A DNA stretch of 64,000 nucleotides, from assembly GCA_902399975.1 (NCBI GenBank), contig CABOHA010000003.1, forward strand, positions 185,266 to 249,265. Direction: 5' to 3'. Numbering within the stretch: position 1 is the first letter of the stretch; each line of letters opens with the position of its first letter. This stretch comes from Coriobacteriaceae bacterium (GTDB taxonomy: Bacteria > Actinomycetota > Coriobacteriia > Coriobacteriales > Coriobacteriaceae). The notes beneath the pieces are model-generated. The model had not been told where the DNA came from. It did not search any database and worked only from the letters and a program-made list of their open reading frames with translations. A program made the translations under genes and the position numbers. This document shows positions 1-9,094 of the stretch, piece by piece.

Positions 1-840
1 ACCGACTATCTGGTTTCGCTTGGTATTCCACGAGAAGAGCTCGATTATATCGACACACTCGTCAACTTCGATTTTGAGCGCTCGACGCCGGCGGGATTTA
101 GGTGCCACGTGTTTGGGGCGCCGGTACCTCCAGGCCATCTTATCGAGGTGGCAGAGGACCTTCTAGTGGTTGATGAGGTCATGTGCTTTGTCCAAGCGGG
201 TTCGTGGATGAGTGAGCCCGAACAGCTGGAATATGGCTACGAAATCTGTGCCCGATACCATTTGAATCATCTGTCGCCAGGCGATTATATCGAGATGGGG
301 CAGAGGTATACCGTTGCCGACTTGATTGCTTATTGCAATGAGAACCGATCTCGTCAGGGGGCTGTACGCGCGGCCGCCGTGCTCAAGCGCGTGCACGATG
401 GCGCGCGGTCGCCCATGGAGACGGCCACCGCAATCATGGTCGTAGCAAAACGTTCCCAGGGAGGGCTGGGATACGCCAAGATCGCGCTCAACCATAGGGT
501 CGATGTTCCCAACGAGTTCAAGTATCTCGCAAAGGCCGGGTATTTCGAGATCGACGTATATGCGCCTGCGAGCGGTACGGGGATTGAATACAATGGCTCG
601 GACCATCTTGATAAACAGCGCAGCGCGTCGGATGCGGAGCGTATGACTGTGCTGAGCACGCTGGACTTTAGGATGATTGTCCTCACCGGGACTCAGTTTG
701 CCCACCAGCTGCAATTGTACCGGGCGATGAACGCCATCGCGCTCGCTATGGGCCTCAAGTGCGACCGAAGCGAAGCGTTCCAAAAGCGGCAGAACGACCT
801 GCGAGAATTCGTGATTCGGCACTGGGACGGCGGCCTTTAG
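1..840 (+). CDS. Hypothetical protein with possible nuclease-like C-terminal domain, 5' truncated
   Basis: The frame is open from the first base of the window, so the gene begins to the left; 279 codons are visible before the TAG. A GTG at 109 could serve as a start but coding looks continuous upstream of it. The last third carries an E-Y-N-G-x-D-H motif (near residue 196), then D-x-x-R about 15 residues on and a hydrophobic strand ending L-T-G-T. This layout recalls DUF559/Vsr-like PD-(D/E)XK endonuclease folds often found at the C-terminus of AbiEi-like proteins. That resemblance is a pattern match only. No partner gene is visible. Function not assigned. Confidence 0.6.
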   Translation, partial: TDYLVSLGIPREELDYIDTLVNFDFERSTPAGFRCHVFGAPVPPGHLIEVAEDLLVVDEVMCFVQAGSWMSEPEQLEYGYEICARYHLNHLSPGDYIEMGQRYTVADLIAYCNENRSRQGAVRAAAVLKRVHDGARSPMETATAIMVVAKRSQGGLGYAKIALNHRVDVPNEFKYLAKAGYFEIDVYAPASGTGIEYNGSDHLDKQRSASDAERMTVLSTLDFRMIVLTGTQFAHQLQLYRAMNAIALAMGLKCDRSEAFQKRQNDLREFVIRHWDGGL

Positions 841-878
841 GGACGTTCCGGTCCTTCTACGGGGTGCTGCGGGCAGGC

Positions 879-943
879 AAACCATCACAACATTCGACGG
901 TTTTTGCCGAAAACGGGAAAAGCATCGAATGTTGTGATGGTTT
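879..943. repeat. Palindrome, CCATCACAACATTCGA family, copy 1
   Basis: Two perfect 19-bp inverted arms (879-897 and 925-943) built on CCATCACAACATTCGA enclose a 27-base loop. A second copy lies at 10384-10444 in the opposite orientation, and the loops are also alignable when one copy is reverse-complemented. It sits between the left-edge gene and moaA. No T-run follows, so it is not an ordinary intrinsic terminator. Confidence 0.85.
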
Positions 944-1075
944 GTATGCTGAGGATGGGCTTGGAAAGTCCGTTTTGCTCGAAGCGACCTGTCCTGTCGT
1001 ACGGGTGTCGGCATGATTCTCGCGTGGGGTATTATGTTTTCCGAAGAATAAAACGCCGCGTGAGGGGAGGGCTGC

Positions 1076-2131
1076 GTGGACGGGCACGTGCAACATGACG
1101 GCTTTGGCCGCGATATCAACTACCTGCGCATTGCCGTTACCGACAAGTGCAATTTCCGCTGCATTTACTGCATGCCGGCCGATGGCGTGGCACCCCGCGC
1201 GCACGACGAGCTGCTCAGCGCCGAGGAAATCGCCCGCTTTGTGCGCTTGGTAGCGGGGGAGGGCATTCGCCGCGTGCGTCTGACGGGTGGCGAGCCGCTG
1301 GTCAGCCGCCGCATCATTCCGCTCATTCGCGACATCCGCGCGATTCCGCAGATCGAGGACATCTCGCTCACCACCAATGGCGCCCTGCTGCCCAAGCTGG
1401 CGCCGCAGCTCAAAGACGCGGGGCTTAACCGCGTTAACATTTCGCTCGACACGCTCGATTCTGCGCTCTTTGGAAAGATCACGCGCCTGGGTCGGCTCGA
1501 ACAGACCATGGCTGGCATCGACGCAGCGCTGGCTTGGGGCTTTGAGCCCGTTAAGGTCAACTGCGTTGTTGTGCGCCGACTCAACCAAGACGTGGCGGCC
1601 CTCGCACGACTGACCGTCGACCGCCCCATCCACCTGCGCTTTATCGAATACATGCCCATCGGCGACGAGCGCACGAGCTCGCATTGCGCTGTGGACCCGC
1701 ATGCACCCGCGCTCAATCCCGAGCTGTGGGACGCGAGCGATACCGTGCCGAGCGACGAGCTACGGGCGCGCATCAATGCCGGGGCCGCCGCGGTGGGTCT
1801 GGGCGAGCTCGAGCCACTCGACATCAACGACGCTCCTGCCGGCGCGGGTCCTGCGCGCTATTGGCGCTTTCCGGGCGCGGCGGGAACGGTCGGCTTTATC
1901 AGCGCCATGTCCAATCATTTTTGTGCGAATTGCAACCGTCTGCGCCTGACGGCCGATGGCAACGTGCGTCCGTGCCTGTTCAGCGATGCCGAGTATTCGG
2001 TGCGCGACGCCCTGCGCCGTGGTGATGATATGCAGGTACTTTCGATTTGGCGCGATGCCGTCGCCCACAAACCGCAGGAACACGCGATAATTGAGGGCAC
2101 GCAACGATTTATGTCCCAAATCGGAGGATGA
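1076..2131 (+). CDS. moaA: GTP 3',8-cyclase MoaA
   Basis: This is a radical-SAM enzyme of 351 residues that starts molybdenum cofactor synthesis by converting GTP to 3',8-cyclo-GTP. The N-terminal [4Fe-4S]/SAM site is C25-x3-C29-x2-C32, followed by an LTGGEPL segment that contacts SAM. The second cluster ligands are C283-x2-C286-x13-C300, the spacing expected for MoaA. The GTG start at 1076 follows a strong GAGGGGAGG ribosome site. It lies 4 bases upstream of the moaC-mobB fusion and is almost certainly co-transcribed with it. Length is normal for the family (about 330-350). Confidence 0.97.
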   Translation: MDGHVQHDGFGRDINYLRIAVTDKCNFRCIYCMPADGVAPRAHDELLSAEEIARFVRLVAGEGIRRVRLTGGEPLVSRRIIPLIRDIRAIPQIEDISLTTNGALLPKLAPQLKDAGLNRVNISLDTLDSALFGKITRLGRLEQTMAGIDAALAWGFEPVKVNCVVVRRLNQDVAALARLTVDRPIHLRFIEYMPIGDERTSSHCAVDPHAPALNPELWDASDTVPSDELRARINAGAAAVGLGELEPLDINDAPAGAGPARYWRFPGAAGTVGFISAMSNHFCANCNRLRLTADGNVRPCLFSDAEYSVRDALRRGDDMQVLSIWRDAVAHKPQEHAIIEGTQRFMSQIGG

Positions 2132-2135
2132 TCAT

Positions 2136-3440
2136 ATGGCCAAGAGCAGGTACGCCGATGCCACCAAGGCCGCTCGCAGGGCCGCGATGTCTGCCCATAA
2201 AGCCCCGGCTGCGGCGAATGCTGGCAACACCGACGCGTCCGCGCAGCCAACTGTCAGCGCTGTCTCCGAGCCCGCCCGCGATGCCCGTCGCGACGAGCTG
2301 ACGCACGTGGACGCCAAGGGCGAGGTGCGTATGGTCGACGTGTCCGACAAGGCCGAGACCCATCGCATTGCCATCGCCGAGGGCACCATCCTCATGCACC
2401 CCGAGACGCAGGCTATGGTGCTGCAGGACCGCGCCAAAAAGGGCGACGTGCTTGCCTGCGCGCGCGTGGCGGGCATCATGGCCATCAAACGCACGAGCGA
2501 TATCATTCCCATGTGCCATCCGCTGCTCATTACCAAGAGCAAGTGCGACATCGCGCCCATCGCTGCGGCGCGGACGCCGGCCGAGGGCGTGCCCGAGGGC
2601 TGGGCGCCGGCGCGCGCGGACGGACAGGTTGGCTTTCACGTGCTGGTCACGGCTGGTGTGACGGGCAAAACCGGCATTGAGATGGAGGCATTGACCGGCG
2701 CGAGCGCCGCGTGCCTAACGATCTATGACATGTGCAAGGCCGTCGACCGCGGCATGGAGATCGTCGACGTGCGCCTGCTGCACAAGGAGGGCGGCCGCTC
2801 GGGCGTGTGGGATCGCGCAGAGCGTCAGGCCGCTGCTGTTGAGGCTGCGGGCGTCGACGGCAGCGCGCCCTCAAGCGCGCCTGCTTCGGTCGCACCCATA
2901 GCTCCCGCCCCGGCCGTCCCCGCGATCGCGTTTATCGGCTACCAAAACTCGGGCAAGACCACGCTCGTCGAGAAGGTTATCGCCGAGCTCACCCGTCGCG
3001 GCCTGCGCGTGGGTTCGCTCAAGCATCACGGGCACCACGGCTTTGATATCGACGTGCCCGCTAAGGACACCTGGCGCCATCACCAGGCCGGATCCAAACA
3101 CGTGGGCCTCATCTGCGCCACGCGCTGGGCGGAGTACGCCGACACGCGCGAGGAGGACGAGATGCCCGCGCGCGAGCTGCTGTCGCGTTACAACGATGTC
3201 GACGTGGTGATCATCGAGGGCTACAAGACCGAGGGCTTCGACAACATCGTGGTCGCGCGCTCCGGTGTCGACCGTCTGCGCGGCAAGAGCTCGCTCGACC
3301 TGGTCGACGGCCGCACGCTAGCCCTTGCCTGCAACGAGGCCCTGGCACGCCAGGCATTCGATGCCGGCTTTGCGACCCGAGCCATCAACATCAACGACGC
3401 CCGAGCCATCTGCGACCTTATCCAAGATCATCTGGCCTAA
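2136..3440 (+). CDS. moaC-mobB: MoaC-MobB fusion: cyclic pyranopterin monophosphate synthase + molybdopterin-guanine dinucleotide adapter
   Basis: A single 434-residue chain joins two cofactor-synthesis proteins. Residues about 55-225 are MoaC, with the KRTSDIIPMCHPLLIT and MEALTGASAACLTIYDMCK active-site segments; MoaC turns 3',8-cyclo-GTP into cPMP after MoaA acts. An Ala/Pro-rich linker (about 226-258) leads to MobB, a P-loop protein (GYQNSGKTTL at about 267-276) that assists MobA in adding GMP to molybdopterin. Residues 1-50 are low-complexity. The ATG at 2136 follows a GGAGG site. An in-frame extension to 2091 lies inside moaA and was rejected. The reading frame has no break, so the fusion is real in this sequence. 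Confidence 0.93.
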   Translation: MAKSRYADATKAARRAAMSAHKAPAAANAGNTDASAQPTVSAVSEPARDARRDELTHVDAKGEVRMVDVSDKAETHRIAIAEGTILMHPETQAMVLQDRAKKGDVLACARVAGIMAIKRTSDIIPMCHPLLITKSKCDIAPIAAARTPAEGVPEGWAPARADGQVGFHVLVTAGVTGKTGIEMEALTGASAACLTIYDMCKAVDRGMEIVDVRLLHKEGGRSGVWDRAERQAAAVEAAGVDGSAPSSAPASVAPIAPAPAVPAIAFIGYQNSGKTTLVEKVIAELTRRGLRVGSLKHHGHHGFDIDVPAKDTWRHHQAGSKHVGLICATRWAEYADTREEDEMPARELLSRYNDVDVVIIEGYKTEGFDNIVVARSGVDRLRGKSSLDLVDGRTLALACNEALARQAFDAGFATRAININDARAICDLIQDHLA

Positions 3441-3479
3441 AACCTGCCAAAAAGGGACAGGTTTATTTTGGCAGGTTTT
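3439..3479. repeat. Palindrome / possible terminator after moaC-mobB
   Basis: Perfect 14-bp inverted arms AAAACCTGCCAAAA (3439-3452) and its complement (3466-3479) surround AGGGACAGGTTTA. The loop resembles the AAAGGGRCAGG core of other palindromes in this window. The first arm overlaps the TAA of the upstream gene, so it may act as a 3'-end hairpin. Confidence 0.75.
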
Positions 3480-3498
3480 ATCTGGGCAAACGTCATTT

Positions 3499-3531
3499 CC
3501 GCCACAAAGGGGCCAGGCACCTTTGTGGCGG
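3499..3531. repeat. Palindrome, CACAAAGGGGCCAGG family
   Basis: Arms CCGCCACAAAGG (3499-3510) and CCTTTGTGGCGG (3520-3531) surround GGCCAGGCA, followed by TTTT. Related hairpins lie at 4213, 8887, 19211, 43731 and 51099. Confidence 0.8.
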
Positions 3532-3611
3532 TTTTGGCCAAAGAGGCTTTGACTTAAACCTACCTCAAGGTGTAATAATCGCTGACAAACGATTGCGATT
3601 ACGGAGGTCTC

Positions 3612-4196
3612 ATGCCAAAACTGTACTTTATGCGTCACGGCCAAACGCTCTTTAACTTGCTTCGTCGCAAGCAGGGCTGGTGTGACTCGCCGCTCACTGA
3701 GCTGGGAATCGAGCAGGCTAAAACTGTCGGCGCGACCCTGCGAGAGCGTGGCCTTGCGTTCGACCATGCGTACAGTTCCACGTCCGAGCGTGCGTGCGAC
3801 ACGCTTGAGCTTGCGTTTCCTGATCAGCCTTACGAGCGCGTCAAGGGCCTTAAGGAGTGGAACTTTGGCAAGTTTGAGGGTGCGAGCGAGGATTTGAATC
3901 CGCGCCTGCCGTACGGCGATTTTTACAAGCAGTATGACGGCGAGGGCGAAGACGAGTTTCGCGAGCGCATCATGGCGACCATCACCGAGCTCGTGCAGCG
4001 CCCTGGACATGAGAGCGTGTTGTGCTTGAGTCATGGCGCCGCAGCGGCTCAGGTTATGCGCGGCGTGGGCGTGGAGCCGCTCAAGATGAAGAACCGCATT
4101 GGCAACTGCTGTGTGCTCGAACTCGACTTTAATCCCGCCACCAGCACATTCGCTTTCGCAGATCTGTACAACCCCTACGGCACCCCGCGCGAGTAG
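3612..4196 (+). CDS. Histidine phosphatase family protein (phosphoglycerate mutase-like)
   Basis: A 194-residue cytoplasmic member of the phosphoglycerate mutase/histidine phosphatase superfamily. The N-terminal MRHGQT holds the phosphorylated histidine (His9), a conserved arginine follows in the STSERA segment, and SHGAA near residue 145 supplies the second histidine. Such short proteins are usually phosphomonoesterases of broad or unknown specificity rather than glycolytic mutases; the substrate cannot be read from the sequence. The ATG follows an ACGGAGG site. It is a single gene flanked by palindromes on both sides. Confidence 0.88.
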   Translation: MPKLYFMRHGQTLFNLLRRKQGWCDSPLTELGIEQAKTVGATLRERGLAFDHAYSSTSERACDTLELAFPDQPYERVKGLKEWNFGKFEGASEDLNPRLPYGDFYKQYDGEGEDEFRERIMATITELVQRPGHESVLCLSHGAAAAQVMRGVGVEPLKMKNRIGNCCVLELDFNPATSTFAFADLYNPYGTPRE

Positions 4197-4212
4197 CATC
4201 AGGACATCAGCC

Positions 4213-4253
4213 AAAACCATCACAAAGGGGCCAGGCCCCTTTGTGATGGTTTT
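4213..4253. repeat. Perfect palindrome, CACAAAGGGGCCAGG family
   Basis: Perfect 18-bp arms (4213-4230 and 4236-4253) around a 5-base CCAGG loop, ending in TTTT. It lies 16 bases after the phosphatase stop and could terminate it, but the same core recurs dispersed in the window. Confidence 0.85.
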
Positions 4254-4350
4254 GCCGTTTACAGGCGATTTCCTACCGTTCGGAGGACTTTCGCGCCAAT
4301 GGGGCTTACGCCGCATGCAAGTTTCATCCTACAATCGCCCACGTGTTCAC

Positions 4351-4380
4351 AAGTTTGTTACTCCTCGGGAGGCATCACTT
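4351..4380 (+). promoter_or_regulatory. RAT-like ribonucleic antiterminator upstream of licT
   Basis: The segment contains TTGTTACT, a short CCT/AGG stem and AGGCA, bracketed by AAGT/ACTT. It matches the layout of the RAT hairpin bound by BglG/LicT/SacT proteins (TTGTTACT...AGGCA). Its 3' half overlaps the 5' arm of the terminator at 4360-4443, so the two structures are mutually exclusive, as expected for PRD antitermination. Functional binding is inferred. Confidence 0.75.
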
Positions 4381-4443
4381 GCGCATAATAGAAGACGAGG
4401 AATATCGCCCCGTCGTCTAGCGCCGATGTCCGAGGAGTTTTTT
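4360..4443 (+). terminator. Conditional terminator/anti-SD hairpin in the licT leader
   Basis: ACTCCTCGG (4360-4368) pairs perfectly with CCGAGGAGT (4430-4438), directly followed by TTTTTT (4438-4443). CATC/GATG pairs can extend the stem. The 3' arm includes GAGGAG, the likely ribosome site of licT, whose ATG is at 4445. The structure could therefore block transcription, translation or both unless the RAT forms. Confidence 0.7.
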
Positions 4444-4444
4444 C

Positions 4445-5290
4445 ATGCTCATTTTAAAGAAGATCAACAATAACGTTGCTCTTGCCGCCAGCGATGACGG
4501 TCGAGAGGTTGTTGTCTTTGGCAAGGGCATCGGTTTTCACGAGATGCCGTACAAACTTGCCGATGAGTCCCTCATCCAGCGCAAATTCTATAACGTTCCC
4601 GAAAGCCTGCAGGATATGGTGGGCACCCTTCCCGACGACGTCCTGCTCGCCGCGAGCGACATTGCCTGCTTCGCGTCGCAGCAGCTTGGCTGTAAGCTTT
4701 CCGGTGGCCTGCCCTTTATTCTGGCAGATTACCTGCAGTTTGCCGTCCAGCGCGACGACGACCAGCTCAGCGCTCCCAACCCGCTCGAGCACGAGGTGGC
4801 CTTCATCTACCCGCGCGAACTCGAGATCGGCCAGGCCGCGCTCGCTATCGTGCAAAAGCACACCGGCGTCAAGCTGGGTCAGAACGAGGCCACGAGCATC
4901 GCGCTCCATATCGTTAACGCCGAGGTCGACGGCATGGGCCGCGCCAAGGACATGGACTTCATCATGAAGAGCACCCGCGTGCTCGACGAGGTGACTCATT
5001 CCGTGGAAAAGCAGCTTGGCTGCTCGCTCGACACGGCGTCGTATAGCTATATTCGCTTTCTTGCGCACCTGCGTTTTTTGGTTCGTCGCCTCTGCAAGGG
5101 CAAGTGCACGCAGACCGAGAACTCCTCGCTGTTTATGCAGGCCGCCCGCGATTTTCCCGAGGCCTACCAGTGCGCATACGCCATCAACCGCGTGTTCGAG
5201 AAAGAGTTCAGGCAGAGCTGCTCGGACGAGGAGCTTCTGTATCTGATGATGCATATCGACCGTCTGCGATCGGCTTCGCAGACCGAGTGA
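4445..5290 (+). CDS. licT: BglG/LicT-family transcriptional antiterminator
   Basis: The protein has 281 residues. Residues 1-56 form the RNA-binding CAT domain; PRD1 (about 65-170) and PRD2 (about 171-281) follow. PRD histidines are the sites through which PTS enzymes control these proteins. H155, H208 (in FLAHLRFL) and H270 (in LMMHIDRL) are present. The position normally held by the first PRD1 histidine (LxDH) reads L-A-D-Y, with Tyr96. It should allow read-through of terminators overlapping RAT sites, including the one in its own leader and possibly that of the downstream PTS gene. It heads a licT-EIIBC-bglA cluster for beta-glucoside use. Confidence 0.92.
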   Translation: MLILKKINNNVALAASDDGREVVVFGKGIGFHEMPYKLADESLIQRKFYNVPESLQDMVGTLPDDVLLAASDIACFASQQLGCKLSGGLPFILADYLQFAVQRDDDQLSAPNPLEHEVAFIYPRELEIGQAALAIVQKHTGVKLGQNEATSIALHIVNAEVDGMGRAKDMDFIMKSTRVLDEVTHSVEKQLGCSLDTASYSYIRFLAHLRFLVRRLCKGKCTQTENSSLFMQAARDFPEAYQCAYAINRVFEKEFRQSCSDEELLYLMMHIDRLRSASQTE

Positions 5291-5295
5291 GTAAA

Positions 5296-5356
5296 GCCGC
5301 CAGTCTGGCGGCAATCGCAACAATTCTTTTTGGTTTCTAACTGCGGGCAAGGTACC
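5296..5356 (+). promoter_or_regulatory. Hairpin and degenerate RAT-like sequence before EIIBC
   Basis: A GCCGCCA/TGGCGGC hairpin (5296-5312) is followed by a T-rich stretch and by 5332-5356, which begins GGTTTCTAACTG and ends GGCAAGGTACC. This recalls a RAT site but lacks the TTGTTACT core. A second LicT target here is plausible but weakly supported. Confidence 0.35.
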
Positions 5357-5408
5357 GGCTCGCGGTAGGGGATATTTTTGTCGAAATTTGGAAAAGAGAG
5401 GACAGATC

Positions 5409-6848
5409 ATGGCGGGTAAATACGACGATCTTGCTGCCCAGATCGTAGAGCTGGTTGGCGGTAAGTCCAACGTCAAATGCGTCGCACACTGCATTACCCG
5501 TGTCCGTTTTAAGCTCAAGGACGAGTCGAAGGCCAATGACGAGGCAATCTCCGAGCTGCCCAACGTCATCAAGGTCATGCACGCCAACGGCCAGTACCAG
5601 GTTGTTGTGGGCAACATCGTCGAGGACGTCTTCGACGCCGTTCTCAAGGCCGGCGGTTTTAGCGACGGCGGCGCCGTCAACGCCGATGACGACGATGCCG
5701 CTCCCAAGGGCGTAACCGATGTGATCATCGACCTTATCTCGGGCATCTTCGCCCCCATGCTCGGCACCTTCGCCGCTGCCGGTATCATGAAGGGCCTGCT
5801 GGCGCTCGCTACCTTCCTGGTCCCGAGCTTTGCCAACGACGGCGCCTACACGCTGCTCTATACCGTCGCTGACGGCATGTTCTACTTCCTGCCCGTGGTG
5901 CTTGGCTTTACTGCGGCCAAGAAGTTCAAGATGAGCGAGTTCAACGGCATGGCCATCGCCTTTGCCCTGGTCTATCCCACCATGGTTGCCCTGACCTCGG
6001 GCGAGGTTGTCGGTTCCGTGCAGCTCGGCTTTGCCGGCACCTTCTCTTGGTACACCACGTTCCTGGGCCTGCCGCTCATCATGCCTACCTCGGGTTACAC
6101 CAGCTCCGTTATCCCCATCCTTCTCATGATCTGGTTCGGTTCTACCCTCGAGCACTGGGTTAAGAAGTGGATGCCCGCTTCTATGAAGATGTTCTTCACC
6201 CCGCTGATCGTCGTCACCGTCACCGTCACCCTTGGCTACCTGGTCATTGGCCCCATCGCCACGCTCATCACCAACCTGCTCGGTGAGTTCTTCGCACTGC
6301 TGTTTGGCCTGCCCGTGATCGGCTCCCTCCTGGGCTGCACCCTCGTCGGTGCCTTCTGGATGTGCCTGGTCATCTTTGGCTTCCACTGGTCGCTCGTGCC
6401 TATCGCGCTGGTCAACCTGTCCACTCTGGGCCACGACTACATCCTGGGCTCCGTTATCGCCCACTCCTTCTCGCTGGGCGCCGTGCTCTTTGCCATGTAT
6501 CTCAAGAACAAGGACGAGAAGTTCCGCGGCATCGCGCTGCCGGCCATAATCTCCGCCTTCTTCTTTGGTGTCACTGAGCCCGCTATCTACGGTGTCGCCC
6601 TGCCCGATAAGAAGGCCTTCATCAACGCCAGCATCGGTTCTGCCGTGGGCGGCCTCATCATCGGTATCTCCGGCGCCGTGGTGTACATGTCCGGTGGTCT
6701 GGGCGTCTTCAACTGGCTGTCCTTCATCGACCCCTCCGGTGTTAACGGCATCAACCACATGATCTGGGCTATCGTTGCTTCGCTCGTGGGTGCCGTCGTG
6801 GGCTTCGCAATCGAGTTTGTCACCTACAAGCCCGAGGCTGCCAAGTAG
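5409..6848 (+). CDS. PTS beta-glucoside-type transporter, EIIBC
   Basis: A 479-residue membrane permease of the glucose/beta-glucoside PTS superfamily. The N-terminal EIIB domain carries the phosphocysteine in HCITRVRF (near residue 28). After an acidic linker (about 95-110) comes an EIIC domain with about ten hydrophobic segments and the GVTEPAIYG signature near residue 390. It takes up and phosphorylates a sugar, probably an aryl- or disaccharide beta-glucoside given the LicT and GH1 neighbours. There is no C-terminal EIIA domain, unlike classical BglF; the free EIIA at 27861 may supply phosphate. ATG 5409 was preferred over TTG 5388 because GAGAGG precedes it. Confidence 0.93.
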   Translation: MAGKYDDLAAQIVELVGGKSNVKCVAHCITRVRFKLKDESKANDEAISELPNVIKVMHANGQYQVVVGNIVEDVFDAVLKAGGFSDGGAVNADDDDAAPKGVTDVIIDLISGIFAPMLGTFAAAGIMKGLLALATFLVPSFANDGAYTLLYTVADGMFYFLPVVLGFTAAKKFKMSEFNGMAIAFALVYPTMVALTSGEVVGSVQLGFAGTFSWYTTFLGLPLIMPTSGYTSSVIPILLMIWFGSTLEHWVKKWMPASMKMFFTPLIVVTVTVTLGYLVIGPIATLITNLLGEFFALLFGLPVIGSLLGCTLVGAFWMCLVIFGFHWSLVPIALVNLSTLGHDYILGSVIAHSFSLGAVLFAMYLKNKDEKFRGIALPAIISAFFFGVTEPAIYGVALPDKKAFINASIGSAVGGLIIGISGAVVYMSGGLGVFNWLSFIDPSGVNGINHMIWAIVASLVGAVVGFAIEFVTYKPEAAK

Positions 6849-6872
6849 CCCAAACGACAAAGACTCGGTACC

Positions 6873-6906
6873 AAGCCGGCGGGGGGGAGCGCCCCGCCGG
6901 CTTTTT
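6873..6906 (+). terminator. Rho-independent terminator after EIIBC
   Basis: Arms AAGCCGGCGGGG (6873-6884) and CCCCGCCGGCTT (6892-6903) are followed by TTTTT. A second perfect hairpin without T-run (TTTGGGCA/TGCCCAAA) lies at 6940-6957. From here to 7409 the only other content is the two large palindromes and short leader hairpins. Confidence 0.9.
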
Positions 6907-6965
6907 CCAAATGGGCGAGACGGTCTGCGCATGCGCCCGTTTGGGCAACTGCCCAAATCAAGACT

Positions 6966-8858
<1,893 letters not shown>

Positions 8859-8886
8859 CCAAGCCTCAACCAGCGTAAACGTCGCA

Positions 8887-8921
8887 ACCACCACAGAGGG
8901 GCCAGGGACCTTTGTGGTGGT
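8887..8921. repeat. Palindrome, CACAAAGGGGCCAGG family, after bglA
   Basis: Arms ACCACCACAGAGG and CCTTTGTGGTGGT (one G/T wobble) surround GGCCAGGGA, followed by CTTTGCTTT. It may work as the bglA terminator. Confidence 0.75.
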
Positions 8922-9094
8922 CTTTGCTTTGGTAGATTCTTGTGACATGCCTTACAATCTACCAAGTAGTTCATACTGAGCGAAAAACGGAGAGAAGGGT
9001 CCTGATGCGTCCTTAATTTTTCATGCGGATAGATTGATTTGACAGACGGTGGCGAATGCCCACCGCCCGTATTCGTATGAAACAAGGAGTCTCC

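Noticed and set aside
163..1119. 318-codon minus-strand frame at the left end
   Set aside because: Antisense to the left-edge gene and runs through a palindromic repeat; no motifs.
4454..6956. Long minus-strand frames (460 and 539 codons) opposite licT and EIIBC
   Set aside because: Antisense shadows; no family motifs and no ribosome sites.
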